64,000 nt of DNA. It comes from Promethearchaeota archaeon. Its GTDB lineage: Archaea > Asgardarchaeota > Lokiarchaeia > Sigynarchaeales > SOKP01. Below are positions 27,185-34,577 of the stretch, one piece after another. The notes beneath the pieces were generated by a model. It worked only from the letters and a program-made list of their open reading frames with translations, made no database searches and was not told where the DNA came from. How positions within the stretch are numbered: the first letter of the stretch is position 1; the number at the start of each line of letters is the position of its first letter. The position numbers and the translations under genes are program-made. The stretch lies in the NCBI GenBank assembly GCA_019057775.1, contig JAHLWT010000156.1, positions 27,639 through 91,638 on the forward strand, given 5' to 3'.

Positions 27185-27742
27185 TCATATTTTTAACAAT
27201 TCTAACGCTTCGGTTCTAGTAGCTATATTTTCTTTAAACGTACCTTTAATTGCAGATGTTATAATCAATGGGTTTGCTTGCTTAACACCTCTCATTATTT
27301 CACATAGATGAGTTCCCTTGATAATAACCATTACTCCTCTTGGGTTCAAATTGCAATCCATAAGAAAATTGGCTATATCGTGAGTCATCCTTTCTTGAAC
27401 ATTAAGTCTGTGAGCAAAATAATTGACGATTCTTGCGAATTTAGATATACCTAAAAGATACTCACCAGGCATATAAGCTATATCAACTGTACCATAAAAA
27501 GGTAGTATATGATGCTCACACATGCTATAAAATTTAATACCCTTTGAAATTATGATTTCACTATACTTTGCTTTAAATAATTTTATGTACTTATTCAAAT
27601 CTTGTTCATAACCTTCAAATATTTCCATATAAGCGTTGGCTACTCTTTTAGGTGTTTCCATTGTTTCAGGACGCAATGGATCATTTCCTTCGAGCTCTTT
27701 AAGTAAAAGAGTTATTAGTTCTTGTATCCTTTCTTTATTCAT
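27185..27742 (-). CDS. folE: GTP cyclohydrolase I (FolE, type IA)
   Basis: Opens GTP to 7,8-dihydroneopterin triphosphate, the pterin source for H4MPT here. Zinc ligands are visible in SMCEHHILPFYG and GTHLCEIMRGVKQ, and RLNVQERMT and TSAIKGTF complete the type IA signature; 185 residues is normal. Many methanogens use the unrelated MptA instead, so a classical FolE feeding mptD is worth noting. It begins the minus-strand pterin/deazaflavin run, 146 bases ahead of the amidohydrolase and 64 bases behind the ubiquitin locus. Confidence 0.94.
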   Translation of the reverse strand: MNKERIQELITLLLKELEGNDPLRPETMETPKRVANAYMEIFEGYEQDLNKYIKLFKAKYSEIIISKGIKFYSMCEHHILPFYGTVDIAYMPGEYLLGISKFARIVNYFAHRLNVQERMTHDIANFLMDCNLNPRGVMVIIKGTHLCEIMRGVKQANPLIITSAIKGTFKENIATRTEALELLKI

Positions 27743-27806
27743 TGTAACTACTTTATCAAAATATAATTTTAATATTTTATGAAATTAAAGAGGATATATA
27801 TAATCA

Positions 27807-29009
27807 TCATTTCTTCTTTAAGAAATCCTTGTAAATTATTACATAATTTTTAATACTTATGATCTTCGGATTCCTTTTAAATTTTGAAGGAATAGTGGCA
27901 TTACATCGAGAGCAAATCCCAGAACTTTGAAGCCAATCAGTAAATTCATCTGCATGGGCAGGATATCTGCAATTTGGACATAAAATTATCCCTCTACCTT
28001 TATCCTTTGAAATATTTGGTAATTTAAAACAGAATATACATTTAAAATCTTCTATTGATAAACTTCCTGCTTTCGGTTTATAAATATCTAAATTTATTGA
28101 TTTTCTGGAATACTGATTGATTCTAACCGGCTTACTTGTAGTTTTCCTACTTGTGGTTCTTGTAGACGTTTTAGATTTGGAACTTTTGGATCTGCTCTGA
28201 ACTGTTGGTGTTGTTCTTGATGATTGAGAAACTGATCTTGACGTACGAGTAACTGTTCTAGTTGAGGGAGTTGGAGAAGACCTAGTTGTGGTCCGTACGC
28301 TAGTCCTTTTTCTACTAGGAGAAGTGACTCTTGACGGTGGAGTTAAACTATTCACCCTATTTGTACGTCGTGTTATATACTCTCTGGTCAATTGTGGTAA
28401 TTGGGTTCGAGTTTGTAATAACCCCGGTATAATTATGATCAATATGGTGCTTATGAGCAATAATAATAAGTTTAAATCTATTGAAAAGTGAAGTGGTATT
28501 ATCAAAGAATCATAGAAATCAATGATTGAATAAAACACTATCCAATAAGTAATTATGAAAAAAACGATTGAAATTCCTAATATATAGCCAAATGTGCGTG
28601 CTTTTATTGACTTTGTTCTAAAGTATATAACATTATATTTTTTAAAGCAACGATATAGAGCAAGTGAACCATATAATATATAGGGAAATCCAAATATAAT
28701 ACTCCACCAACTTAAGTATAAATCAGTACTAGCTAGAAGATTTTCTCCTAATAAACCTGTAAAATTTCCCCATATTGAATATAGAATTCCCATAAGGACA
28801 GGACCAACAGTAAAAAAAGCCGTGTTGTGAGGTGAATTATATTCGCGATATCGTTTAATATTTTTTAAAACTTTTAGAGAATATAATAACCATATTCCGA
28901 TTAAAAACCAAGTTACAAATACATTAAAAGAATTTAGGATAGCCCCATGTATTATTCCAATTAATAAAAATATCCCTAGCGTAATTGTAATTGGTTTAAT
29001 TTTAGCCAC
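27807..29009 (-). CDS. Multipass membrane protein with C-terminal RING-like zinc domain (candidate E3)
   Basis: Residues 5-200 hold about six transmembrane helices. Residues about 210-300 are a low-complexity Ser/Thr/Arg linker (repeated SR, RTS and TTS). The last 80 residues carry a zinc module C324-x2-C327-x16-C344-x2-C347-x4-H352-x13-C366-x2-C369. The segment around H352 (AHADEFTDWLQ) followed by CSRC resembles the second half of a RING-H2 finger, with Glu in place of one ligand. It is the last gene after Ub, E1, E2 and the JAMM protease, the position of the small RING protein in the known Caldiarchaeum cluster. Hence a membrane-tethered ubiquitin ligase is inferred; no activity is shown. 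Confidence 0.65.
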   Translation of the reverse strand: MAKIKPITITLGIFLLIGIIHGAILNSFNVFVTWFLIGIWLLYSLKVLKNIKRYREYNSPHNTAFFTVGPVLMGILYSIWGNFTGLLGENLLASTDLYLSWWSIIFGFPYILYGSLALYRCFKKYNVIYFRTKSIKARTFGYILGISIVFFIITYWIVFYSIIDFYDSLIIPLHFSIDLNLLLLLISTILIIIIPGLLQTRTQLPQLTREYITRRTNRVNSLTPPSRVTSPSRKRTSVRTTTRSSPTPSTRTVTRTSRSVSQSSRTTPTVQSRSKSSKSKTSTRTTSRKTTSKPVRINQYSRKSINLDIYKPKAGSLSIEDFKCIFCFKLPNISKDKGRGIILCPNCRYPAHADEFTDWLQSSGICSRCNATIPSKFKRNPKIISIKNYVIIYKDFLKKK

Positions 29010-29109
29010 AGTTTAAAAATCACCAAATAACTTTTAAAAATCTTCTATTTTTAAAATTATTTCTTGAATAAAAAAATTGAAATAATTAATATTATATTGA
29101 TTAACAGCT

Positions 29110-29925
29110 TTAATCCTCATCATATTCGAGATAAATAGCTTTGCCTTCAATAATAGGGTTTATGAATGAAAGAATCTCAGGTAGCATCTTAATATCTAAC
29201 GATCCCTTTATCCCATACATTAATGGATACCAAGTATTTGCTTTTATATCTGCTCTATATATCTCAAATCCCGCAGATTTACCATCAATTTGATAAGGAT
29301 CTACTACAAGAGCAACTGCCTTATCCCATAGCTTTTGATATCGTGCCTGTGTGCCCATATCTTCAGAACTTAGCCAGCATCCATATGACGGATGGCTGTG
29401 ATACCATCCACATATAAATAATTTTTGTTTTTTAATATCTTTGTAAGCCCTGGTATAATTTTTATAATCTTTTATTTCAGCATAAACAGCTGTACCATGA
29501 CCCATCGGATATGCATCCTCAATATATATAATATCATTATTGTCATCTAATTTACCTGCGAGTAACCCTATTACTTCAACCCATTTATTTTTTGGAATCT
29601 TCGAATTAGCATACTTAAGTGCATGACTCGCCACTTTTAGAATAGTTTTAACTGAAATATAAATTTCCTTAGGAATCTCTTCTAAAGAGTTGTCCTCAGA
29701 TTTATTTATTTTCCCTGTTGTAGGTGTGTTTTTGGTTGAATGGGTTAATTTTAATGTATTTGTTGGTTTTTGAGTAAACATTTCAGAGATCTCATCTATT
29801 AATTCATCTTCTTCTAATTGTAATTCACTATAAATCTCTTCTAATAATTCCTTTTTAATTTTTTCCTTAATCTTTTTCTTTATCATATCTTTAATGGAAT
29901 CGTTAGGATCATTTTTAGAACTCAT
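29110..29925 (-). CDS. JAMM metalloprotease, Rpn11/Csn5-like deubiquitinase
   Basis: The JAMM domain spans residues about 90-235. The catalytic Glu is E117 (WVEVIGLLAG), and the zinc motif is H176-S-H178-x7-S186-x2-D189, reading HSHPSYGCWLSSED. GCWLS followed by GTQARYQ closely follows eukaryotic Rpn11/Csn5 rather than bacterial RadC or archaeal JAMM1. The first 85 residues are charged and helical, followed by a Thr/Ser/Pro linker with NTPTTGK, perhaps a docking arm. It begins 7 bases after the E2 stop. The expected role is release of ubiquitin-like protein from substrates and possibly precursor trimming. Confidence 0.92.
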   Translation of the reverse strand: MSSKNDPNDSIKDMIKKKIKEKIKKELLEEIYSELQLEEDELIDEISEMFTQKPTNTLKLTHSTKNTPTTGKINKSEDNSLEEIPKEIYISVKTILKVASHALKYANSKIPKNKWVEVIGLLAGKLDDNNDIIYIEDAYPMGHGTAVYAEIKDYKNYTRAYKDIKKQKLFICGWYHSHPSYGCWLSSEDMGTQARYQKLWDKAVALVVDPYQIDGKSAGFEIYRADIKANTWYPLMYGIKGSLDIKMLPEILSFINPIIEGKAIYLEYDED

Positions 29926-29932
29926 TAAAATT

Positions 29933-30460
29933 TCACCACTTTTTATTCGCGTATTTTTTAGCGAGGTTTTTCACTTTTTTTTCATAAAATTTTGGATTTT
30001 TAATCATTTCTAAGGCAGCTTTTTTATTAAAAACGTCGGTTGGATTAGTGTATTTACCTCGAGTGTTTAGCATCGCAATTATTGCTTGAACTACTGTAAC
30101 AGCTGTTTTCGATGGGCTCCAACCCCCTTTTTTACCGATTAAAGCTGGATCTACTAATGCTAGACATATATTTCTTTGTCCTTTATATTCAGTCGGTTTT
30201 GGCCAAAAATTTGGATGCCAAATTGGGGTATGCAATCTCACAAAAGGTGGTTGCTTAGGATATTGTGTGGGGAATTTCATTTCTAACTTAAAAATACCAC
30301 CCGCATAGGCAGTGCCTTTAGGGCCTTTAAAAGAAATTGCTATGTGATCTATACTCTTCTTCTTAGGGTTAAACGGTTTTAATTGAATAATAACCCCCTT
30401 TTTATATAATTTTTTTAATCCAGCAAAATCTTGCGAAATGCGACTACTTCTTATACTCAT
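29933..30460 (-). CDS. E2 ubiquitin-conjugating enzyme
   Basis: UBC-fold protein of 175 residues. The HPN motif is at 82-84 (IWHPNF) and the active-site Cys is C99 in RNICLAL, followed by GGWSPSKTAVTVVQAII, the helix typical of canonical E2s. PKQPPFVRLHTPI supplies the conserved proline loop. Compared with yeast E2s there is a short insertion between HPN and Cys. It carries the activated ubiquitin-like protein as a thioester from the E1 encoded 52 bases upstream. It lies in the middle of the Ub-E1-E2-JAMM-RING operon. Confidence 0.95.
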   Translation of the reverse strand: MSIRSSRISQDFAGLKKLYKKGVIIQLKPFNPKKKSIDHIAISFKGPKGTAYAGGIFKLEMKFPTQYPKQPPFVRLHTPIWHPNFWPKPTEYKGQRNICLALVDPALIGKKGGWSPSKTAVTVVQAIIAMLNTRGKYTNPTDVFNKKAALEMIKNPKFYEKKVKNLAKKYANKKW

Positions 30461-30512
30461 ATTCTTATACCTTTTTTTTGTTTTTGTAAAATTTAATTTT
30501 TTATAGAAAATC

Positions 30513-31748
30513 TTAAATTAATTTTAAGGTGACAAGTATTTCTCCACCTTTCAAACCTGCAACAGTTAGTAACTCACAATTTCTTAGACCATTTTCAATG
30601 GGAGATTGTTCTAGATCAACTATTTGAATATTATTAAAATCTAATAAAGTTATTAATGGTTCGAAATCAGGATCTAATTCAAATCCATTTTTTCTTAGTG
30701 TATTAATGATATTGATTGTGGGTGATTGAGCACTCAATTTTACTGTTACCCTTCGAGCACTTTTACCACATTGAGAGCATTCGGGGTTTCTTTTTTTCTC
30801 AATATGATAAAATTTCATAGTTATCGCATTAAAAATAACGTATGATTTTATTGGTTCACCCAAACCTTTATATCCATTTTTCCAATGAAGAATTTTTACT
30901 GCTTCATGCGACTGTAATGCTGAAATAACAGCATTTATAGTAATGATTCCTGGATCATGCCTATCGATTATTTTTACTATTTCATCCTTAGTAAATTCAG
31001 GTAAGAAGTTATGTTTATTAACTAATTCATTTGCTACTTTCTGAATAAATTTAATGTCATTAATATCTTTCGGATTAGGATCTTTATCAAATGTTTCTTG
31101 AAATGCCATGTTTCCCTTGAAGACACAATGAATCCTTTTTCGAGGGATGCCAACAACAGTACATGCAGCCATCTCATCATTTTCAGCTACGGGAAGTGGA
31201 TTACATTCATAACAAGCATTTTGATATGGAATTATAGTATATAAGTGTCCATGATACCCTGAAACACCTCCATCAACCAGAGGTTTTCTGAATCGTATAC
31301 AATGCACATTTAAATTCAATCTTGCATTCATAGAATCGAGACCTCCAATAACTACATCGGCAGCTTGATAAATTGCAGGATCTAAACGTTCTAAGGACGT
31401 TTGGTATCCTTTAATAATAATATTATTATTAATTTCAGCTAATTTTCTTGCTGCGACTTTAGCTTTTGGTTCGCCCATTTTAGCTCCTGCAAATAAAATC
31501 TGACGGTTCAAATTAGAATGCTCAATTATATCTAAATCTACTAAATCCAAATGCCCTACACCTAACATTGCTAAATTTTTAGCAATTTCACATCCTAATC
31601 CTCCAACTCCTACGATTAAAACTCGAGCATCTTTCACAATTTTTTGGGACCAACCCTTAAGTCTAAACTGGCGGTCATATAACTCTCTCTCCTTTACTGA
31701 TAATTCCTCTGTAAAAAAGACTGAATCCTTATCCATTATTTTCACCAT
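30513..31748 (-). CDS. E1 ubiquitin-activating-like enzyme (UBA3-like)
   Basis: A 411-residue adenylation-domain E1. The nucleotide loop GVGGLGC is at 47-53 and LDIIEHSNLNRQILF follows. The catalytic Cys is C196 in AACTVVGIPRKRIHC, strikingly like the CTxxxxPRxxxHC segment of eukaryotic UBA3. Zinc ligands are CYEC (179-182) and CSQCG later. The last 90 residues end in a ubiquitin-fold-like beta segment (NGLRNCELLTVAGLKGGEI) of the kind that recruits E2. One chain contains only one adenylation domain, so a homodimer is expected. It lies 78 bases after Ub1. Confidence 0.94.
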   Translation of the reverse strand: MVKIMDKDSVFFTEELSVKERELYDRQFRLKGWSQKIVKDARVLIVGVGGLGCEIAKNLAMLGVGHLDLVDLDIIEHSNLNRQILFAGAKMGEPKAKVAARKLAEINNNIIIKGYQTSLERLDPAIYQAADVVIGGLDSMNARLNLNVHCIRFRKPLVDGGVSGYHGHLYTIIPYQNACYECNPLPVAENDEMAACTVVGIPRKRIHCVFKGNMAFQETFDKDPNPKDINDIKFIQKVANELVNKHNFLPEFTKDEIVKIIDRHDPGIITINAVISALQSHEAVKILHWKNGYKGLGEPIKSYVIFNAITMKFYHIEKKRNPECSQCGKSARRVTVKLSAQSPTINIINTLRKNGFELDPDFEPLITLLDFNNIQIVDLEQSPIENGLRNCELLTVAGLKGGEILVTLKLI

Positions 31749-31826
31749 TATTATTTATAAAAAATATAAAAAAATTGAAGGGCTGAAAGCCCTAGTATTA
31801 TAATTTATGTAGAAGACTTTATAAGT

Positions 31827-32168
31827 TTATCCCGCTGTACTCGCTGGGATCAACAGAATATCGTCGCCATCATTTATATTATAATCTTTTAACTGACTGG
31901 ATTCATCCATCGTGACTCCTCCAGATGATATGTGAAAATCATCAGGATTAAGTCCAAATAAATTACCTAGTGTACGTTTAATGTCACTTACTCGATTACC
32001 ATCATTCACAGTTAGCTTTTCCTTTTTTTCACCGGGCCCAATGGTTGACATAAAATATAATGTCTTTTTCTTTCCTGCTGAAGGGGTTTTAGTTGCTGGA
32101 GTTTTAGATCTTATTGGCTCCTCCTCAACTAATTCTAAATCTTCATCAAATTCTTCTTCAAAACTCAT
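31827..32168 (-). CDS. Ubiquitin-like modifier Ub1 ending in Ala-Gly
   Basis: A 113-residue protein. About 35 residues of acidic then Lys/Thr/Pro-rich tail (EEEFDEDLE, SKTPATKTPS) precede a beta-grasp core from KTLYFMS to the end. SSGGVTMDESSQLKDYNI and DGDDILLIPAS correspond to ubiquitin's second half. The chain stops directly after Ser-Thr-Ala-Gly, so the C-terminus is a free single glycine rather than Gly-Gly and needs no trimming. First gene of the contiguous Ub1-E1-E2-JAMM-RING run. A good ribosome-binding site (GGATGTGAT) precedes the ATG. Role as covalent modifier is inferred from context. Confidence 0.88.
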   Translation of the reverse strand: MSFEEEFDEDLELVEEEPIRSKTPATKTPSAGKKKTLYFMSTIGPGEKKEKLTVNDGNRVSDIKRTLGNLFGLNPDDFHISSGGVTMDESSQLKDYNINDGDDILLIPASTAG

Positions 32169-32418
32169 AATATCACATCCTTTATTTTTTTAGTTTTATA
32201 TTTTTTTTTAATCTAAAGATGATAAAACAGCATTATAAAAGCGTTTGGAATGATTTTGAAGTTTTTCCTAATGATTTCAAAAATAAAATGGATTCTAAGG
32301 AGATTATACTATATATTAAATGAATGCCTATTTATACATATTAACTGCAAAATATTGTTTCAGAGAGAAAATAAAATCTTAAAAGCCAGATAACTTAACA
32401 CTTCTAAGCTTTCCACTC

Positions 32419-33090
32419 ATGAATTCCTCGAGTAAGTTAGAATCAGTTGTTTTAGAGTTAGTTAAAGAATATCTTGTAAAAAAGACGTTCTTTTCGATTG
32501 AAGATATAGTCGTTTTTATAAATAATAGAGTAAAGTGGAATCCTAATTTAAATAAAAATAGCATTGAGATAATTATTAAATCTTTAATTAAAAAGCGCAT
32601 AATTGTTCCTGGAACTAAATTAATGAAAAATAATATTATTGAAAACCCAAAGAGGAACGAGATATTTAATTACATTAAAAAATATCCCTCAAATATTAAT
32701 GAAATAATGAAAGCTTTAAATATGGGAAGTAATCAAGCCTTATGGCACTTATCTTGCCTTGAAAAATTTCAATTTATTCGATCAAAAAAAATCGAAAATC
32801 GTAGACTTTTCTTTAAATTTGATTCTAATCCTCAACTTGACGATCTTTTCTATTATTTAAAAATCAACATTGTTCAAAAGGTAATTAGTTTCATGATAAC
32901 CGAAAATAAACCATTAAAAATTACAGAAATTGTTAATGGTGTTAAAAAAAATCATAATACTATAAAAAAGTATATAGATGTTTTAAATCGTCTGAAATTA
33001 ATAAAGATTGAAAGAATAAAAAATAAAGCCGTATACCAAATAGAAGTCAAGAATTATTCTAAGGCTAGAAAATCAATTCGAGGTGCATAA
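32419..33090 (+). CDS. Double winged-helix transcriptional regulator
   Basis: A 223-residue protein. A central ArsR/MarR-type winged helix (RNEIFNYIKKYPSNINEIMKA, then QALWHLSCLEK and a wing ENRRLFFKF) is followed by a second one near 150-215 (LKITEIVNGVKKNHNTIKKYI). The N-terminal 70 residues form another small helical, possibly winged, region. It is divergent from Ub1 across a 250-base gap with no clear operator and leads the membrane ubiquitin-like gene. Its position between the two ubiquitin genes makes it the probable local regulator. Confidence 0.75.
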   Translation: MNSSSKLESVVLELVKEYLVKKTFFSIEDIVVFINNRVKWNPNLNKNSIEIIIKSLIKKRIIVPGTKLMKNNIIENPKRNEIFNYIKKYPSNINEIMKALNMGSNQALWHLSCLEKFQFIRSKKIENRRLFFKFDSNPQLDDLFYYLKINIVQKVISFMITENKPLKITEIVNGVKKNHNTIKKYIDVLNRLKLIKIERIKNKAVYQIEVKNYSKARKSIRGA

Positions 33091-33176
33091 ACTTAAAAAC
33101 TCCAAAATTATTCCAATTGGTTTTAAATTTTAGTATCATATATTAGAAAATTAGAAAAGAATTTAATTAAAAAACT

Positions 33177-33965
33177 ATGAGAAAAAAATATAGAGTTTTA
33201 GTAGTTCTCGCTCTTTATGTTATAGTAATATTAACCTTTACACTTTTCTTCATAACAGGCATAAGAAATATTCCATTATTTCTTTTTATAAGTATTGGAA
33301 GTGTTGCAGTTTTATCTACAAGTACAATTTATACAGTTATTCAATCTAAAGGGTTAGATGAGAGATTCACTAAAAAACAACAATTTACAAAACTTAAGAC
33401 AATCAACGGAAAGTCAACTGATATCATAGAAGATTATTTTGATGCCATACCCTCAATAGAAGATTATGTTGAATCAACTGATTCCTATGAAGATTCACCA
33501 ATAATAAATAAATATATTTTTTCAGTATTTAGTCAGGAAGAATTAGATAAAATAAATTTCTTAAACTTATCAAAAATGGAAAAGATAATGTTCATTAGGG
33601 AGATGATATATTATAATCCTGAAGAAAGGGCTATTTTAATTGAAGACATGCTTAAACATCGAGATAGTATTGATGATGAGATAATTTATACCTCTCCCAT
33701 CGAAAAAATTGAATTAGCAGCTCAGATCCGAGTTTATATAAGATCTTTAACCGAACCTGGTGAAAAAACTAAAATTATTATAATTGATACTTCAGAAACA
33801 ATAGATTCTGTTAAAAAACGTATTGGTTTATTATTTGATTACGATCTAGAGTGTTTTCTGTTATCCTCTGGGGGTATTATATTACATGAAAAATCACAAA
33901 TTCAAGATTATGATCTTGATGATGATGATGAAATTGCCTTGATTCCAAGAAAAAATGGAAACTAA
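33177..33965 (+). CDS. Membrane-anchored protein with C-terminal ubiquitin-like domain
   Basis: Two transmembrane helices (residues about 7-27 and 33-55) are followed by an acidic helical linker to about 180. A C-terminal beta-grasp domain (182-258) is clearly related to Ub1 and Ub2: EPGEKTK parallels GPGEKKE, FLLSSGGIIL parallels SSGGVTM, and DDDDEIALIPR ends the fold. The tail is Lys-Asn-Gly-Asn, so it probably is not a conjugated modifier but a fixed membrane-tethered ubiquitin-like module, possibly a docking or inhibitory mimic. It follows the winged-helix gene on the plus strand by 86 bases and ends 33 bases from the Ub2 stop. Confidence 0.78.
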   Translation: MRKKYRVLVVLALYVIVILTFTLFFITGIRNIPLFLFISIGSVAVLSTSTIYTVIQSKGLDERFTKKQQFTKLKTINGKSTDIIEDYFDAIPSIEDYVESTDSYEDSPIINKYIFSVFSQEELDKINFLNLSKMEKIMFIREMIYYNPEERAILIEDMLKHRDSIDDEIIYTSPIEKIELAAQIRVYIRSLTEPGEKTKIIIIDTSETIDSVKKRIGLLFDYDLECFLLSSGGIILHEKSQIQDYDLDDDDEIALIPRKNGN

Positions 33966-33998
33966 ACTTATATTATAAAACTCTTTTTTATCTCATAA

Positions 33999-34379
33999 TT
34001 AAATACCAGCGATACTTGCTGGAATTAAAAGGATATCATCCCCATCTGCGATGTTATATTCCTTTAAAGGTGAATTCTCATCCATAGTGATTCCACCTGA
34101 TGATAAATGAAAATCATCTGAATCTAAACCAAATAAGTTTGCCACAGTTTCTTTTATATCTCCAACGAGATTTCCTGTATTTAAGAGTAATTTTTGCTTT
34201 TTTTCACCAGGACCAATAGTAGACATAAAATAGACAGATATCTTTTTACCTCCAGGAACCGTTCTATTGGCTGGCGTTTTAGATTTAACCTTTTTTTCAG
34301 ATCTCTCTGTAGAAAACTCATCTATCTCATCTTCTAAATCTTCATCTAAATCTTCATCAAAGTTATTCTCAAAGCTCAA
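33999..34379 (-). CDS. Ubiquitin-like modifier Ub2 ending Ala-Gly-Ile
   Basis: Paralogue of Ub1, 126 residues. The N-terminal tail is acidic (NFDEDLDEDLEDEIDE), then Lys/Thr/Pro-rich (KSKTPANRT). The core shares STIGPGEKKQKL, DDFHLSSGGITMDE and DGDDILLIPAS with Ub1. The chain ends Ala-Gly-Ile, one residue beyond the glycine of Ub1, so it would need removal of the last Ile before activation. It stands alone on the minus strand, divergent from the coiled-coil gene, and is separated from the main cluster by two plus-strand genes. Confidence 0.85.
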   Translation of the reverse strand: MSFENNFDEDLDEDLEDEIDEFSTERSEKKVKSKTPANRTVPGGKKISVYFMSTIGPGEKKQKLLLNTGNLVGDIKETVANLFGLDSDDFHLSSGGITMDENSPLKEYNIADGDDILLIPASIAGI

Positions 34380-34474
34380 TTAATATACACCAATTTGTAA
34401 AAACTATTAGTTATTATTAAATCTTCTTGAAATATTGGTATAAAAATAAAGGATAATAAGTAATATAAACAATT

Positions 34475-34517
34475 TTTGCAAATGAAAAAAATTTATTTCA
34501 AATTTTTAATTTGCAAA
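34475..34517. promoter_or_regulatory. Inverted repeat in Ub2/coiled-coil divergent promoter
   Basis: Arms TTTGCAAAT (34475-34483) and ATTTGCAAA (34509-34517) are exact inverse complements 25 bases apart, in an AT-rich 198-base region between two divergent starts. Each arm is also nearly palindromic itself. The spacing puts the arms on a similar face of the helix, suiting a dimeric winged-helix regulator such as the one at 32.4 kb. Binding is inferred only. Confidence 0.4.
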
Positions 34518-34577
34518 CACTTTAGAGTTAATATTCATATGAAATTATTAGCAAAATAAGATGATTGTTGACATTTT

